A DNA stretch of 25,018 bases, taken from CAYUVA01 sp964448115 [NCBI: uncultured bacterium] (GTDB lineage: Bacteria > CAYUVA01). Every line of letters begins with the position of its first letter. Positions within the stretch are counted from its first letter, which is position 1. Both the position numbers and the translations under genes were made by a program. This document shows, one piece after another, positions 23,612 through 25,018 of this stretch. Location: the NCBI GenBank assembly GCA_964448115.1, contig CAYUVA010000055.1:1-25018 (forward strand), read 5' to 3'. The notes under the pieces are model-generated. The model was given only the letters and a program-made list of their open reading frames with translations, was not told where the DNA came from and did not search any database.

Positions 23612-25018
23612 GTGAAAGTAAATAGGTATATTAACTTTTTCCTATTCTTCATAATTTGCGCTTCATTTTTCATAAGTACTGCACCAAGAAAGGGCATCGC
23701 ATTACCTTTAGATAGTTCATCATCAGGGATGACGGTATCCGACCTCAAATCCACCCCGGACACTACGCCTCCCTACACTACCGACCATGATCCTGCAAGG
23801 TTCTCATCGGCAGTTCCTCGCGATGCAAATATCACCTTCCATGTAAGAGACGATGGCGTTGGGGTCAATATCGAAAGCATCACGCTAACCGTTGAATCGA
23901 TCAGCATCTTTGAGCTTACTATAAGCGGCAGCCCCAACGACTACTCGGTTATGTACAATCCCCCGCAGCTATTTGACTTCGACCAGGTGGTGGATGTGAG
24001 TATAGAGGCTTATGACCTGTGCATGAATGTGATGGATGCCGATACCTACGATTTCACCATTGTTTCAGCGGGCGAGCCGACGCTTACACCGACCCTCACG
24101 CCTCCTCCAACGAACACACCCACGATGACGCCCTCATTAACACCAACGGTTACCGGCACGATAACTCCCCCGGATGAGGAGCCTCCGCGGGTAGAGAATC
24201 TCAAGCCTGAGCCAGGAGCGACTCAAGTCCCCGCGGATACAAACATCACCTTCCATCTGCTCGATGATGACAGCGGCGTTGATCAATCCACCATCAGGCT
24301 CAGGGTGGAGGGATTCCTGGTAACTCCACAGGTAGCAGGCGATCCGGCTGACTATTATGTTTACTACCAAAGCCCTGATGACTACCCAGAGGGGCAGGTA
24401 ATCAATGTCAACATCAATGCAGCGGATCTGGCACAAAACACCATGCCGCCACTCAATTACGCATTCACAATTTACGGTCCAACTGCGACTCCAACCCCGA
24501 CAGACTTTGTTCCCCCCTACACGACCAAGCACAATCCGGCAAGGAATGCCCAGAATGTCCCCGCTCATCAACCTATCACCTTAAAGATCAAGGATGACGG
24601 AGTAGGAGTAAACGCATACACCATCCAGATGACCGTGGAGGAGGGATCCGTATCGCCTTACATAGTCGGAACTATAAACGACTATAATGTTTCCTATACG
24701 CAACCGGGTGGATTCTCGCCGCTGCAAGTAGTCAATGTAACCGTTGATGCAGCCGATTATGCGGGAAACGAGATGGAGACCGATGCCTACTCGTTCACTA
24801 TCTGGCCATATACGCCGACTCCCACGCCTATCGATACTGATCCCCCTTATGCTTACGATCATCATCCCCAGCCTGGCGAGGAAGGGGTGATGCCGGATAC
24901 ATTTATCTCATTCTTGCTTGCCGATGATGGAGTGGGTGTCGATTACAACAGCATCATCCTGGTAGTTGATGACCAGGAGGTAACCAAGGCGATCAGCGGA
25001 TCTCCCTCGCTCTACTCG
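23612..25018 (+). CDS. exported Big_5-like Ig-repeat / Thr-Pro linker protein (partial, runs off the right end)
   Basis: An uninterrupted frame of 469 codons that continues past the window. It starts at a GTG with AGGAG 6 bases upstream. A signal peptide ('YINFFLFFIICASFF...') occupies about residues 5-30. Four Ig-like repeats follow, at about residues 51-155, 188-289, 299-400 and 410 to the end. Their 'VPRDANITFHVRDDGVGV', 'VPADTNITFHLLDDDSGV' and 'VPAHQPITLKIKDDGVGV' type cores match the repeats of the protein at 16138-19188. Unlike that protein, the repeats are joined by Thr-Pro linkers, the longest at about residues 157-187. The C-X5-C pair is absent. It is probably a surface or secreted structural protein; the C-terminal end and any catalytic domain lie outside the window. 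Confidence 0.85.
   Translation, partial: MKVNRYINFFLFFIICASFFISTAPRKGIALPLDSSSSGMTVSDLKSTPDTTPPYTTDHDPARFSSAVPRDANITFHVRDDGVGVNIESITLTVESISIFELTISGSPNDYSVMYNPPQLFDFDQVVDVSIEAYDLCMNVMDADTYDFTIVSAGEPTLTPTLTPPPTNTPTMTPSLTPTVTGTITPPDEEPPRVENLKPEPGATQVPADTNITFHLLDDDSGVDQSTIRLRVEGFLVTPQVAGDPADYYVYYQSPDDYPEGQVINVNINAADLAQNTMPPLNYAFTIYGPTATPTPTDFVPPYTTKHNPARNAQNVPAHQPITLKIKDDGVGVNAYTIQMTVEEGSVSPYIVGTINDYNVSYTQPGGFSPLQVVNVTVDAADYAGNEMETDAYSFTIWPYTPTPTPIDTDPPYAYDHHPQPGEEGVMPDTFISFLLADDGVGVDYNSIILVVDDQEVTKAISGSPSLYS

Noticed and set aside
23554-24865. Three minus-strand frames at 23554-23763, 24137-24571 and 24581-24865
   Set aside because: They are antisense to the continuous plus-strand Ig-repeat frame, which has a signal peptide, repeats and a ribosome site.
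1-25018. Search for tRNA, rRNA, CRISPR arrays, transposases and phage genes
   Set aside because: None recognised by eye on either strand; low-complexity repeats found are within coding linkers.

Overview
The window suggests a diderm (LPS-bearing) bacterium of moderate GC. It carries an Skp-lpxD-lpxA lipid A / outer-membrane module, a TonB-dependent outer-membrane receptor, a GspN-like protein, a PBP5-type carboxypeptidase, and several very large secreted proteins with Thr-Pro linkers, Ig-like repeats, Kelch repeats and a DNRLRE-like domain. That style of secretome is common in poorly cultivated diderm lineages. No rRNA, tRNA, CRISPR array, transposase or phage gene was seen, so I do not name a phylum.

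Layout. (1) 1-3.4 kb, minus strand: a class III aminotransferase of the taurine-pyruvate aminotransferase type, then an alpha/beta hydrolase and an orphan GspN-like protein transcribed from their own promoter. (2) 3.4-3.8 kb: an AT-rich gene-free stretch with a near-perfect ParB parS-like palindrome. (3) 3.8-7.3 kb, minus: a vitamin B12 acquisition unit made of a strong promoter, a cobalamin riboswitch, a BtuB-like TonB receptor, a seven-bladed beta-propeller lipoprotein resembling BtuG in architecture, and a terminator. (4) 7.4-10.9 kb, minus: skp-lpxD-lpxA-Gfo/Idh/MocA oxidoreductase, with two ATGA overlaps; the last gene is a candidate GnnA. (5) 10.9-14.8 kb, minus: a REC-HTH(XRE) response regulator followed by a 1024-residue PATAN/DUF4388-like plus HEAT-repeat protein. 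(6) 15.0-16.15 kb, plus: a D-alanyl-D-alanine carboxypeptidase that overlaps the next gene tail to tail. (7) 16.1-22.2 kb, minus: a seven-repeat Ig-like (Big_5-like) exported protein and a Kelch/DNRLRE/Thr-Pro-linker exported protein. (8) 22.4 kb to the end, plus: a YggT-family membrane protein translationally coupled to a DUF167 protein, then a second Ig-like/Thr-Pro exported protein that runs off the right edge.

How it works together: most of the window concerns the cell envelope. The best-supported system is the riboswitch-controlled B12 receptor plus surface-lipoprotein pair, which is known mainly from Bacteroidota. The least understood one is the REC-XRE regulator with its giant PATAN-HEAT partner. 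Promoter calls are read by eye from -35/-10 matches and are not experimentally supported. All family assignments come from recognising motifs and architecture, without database searches.
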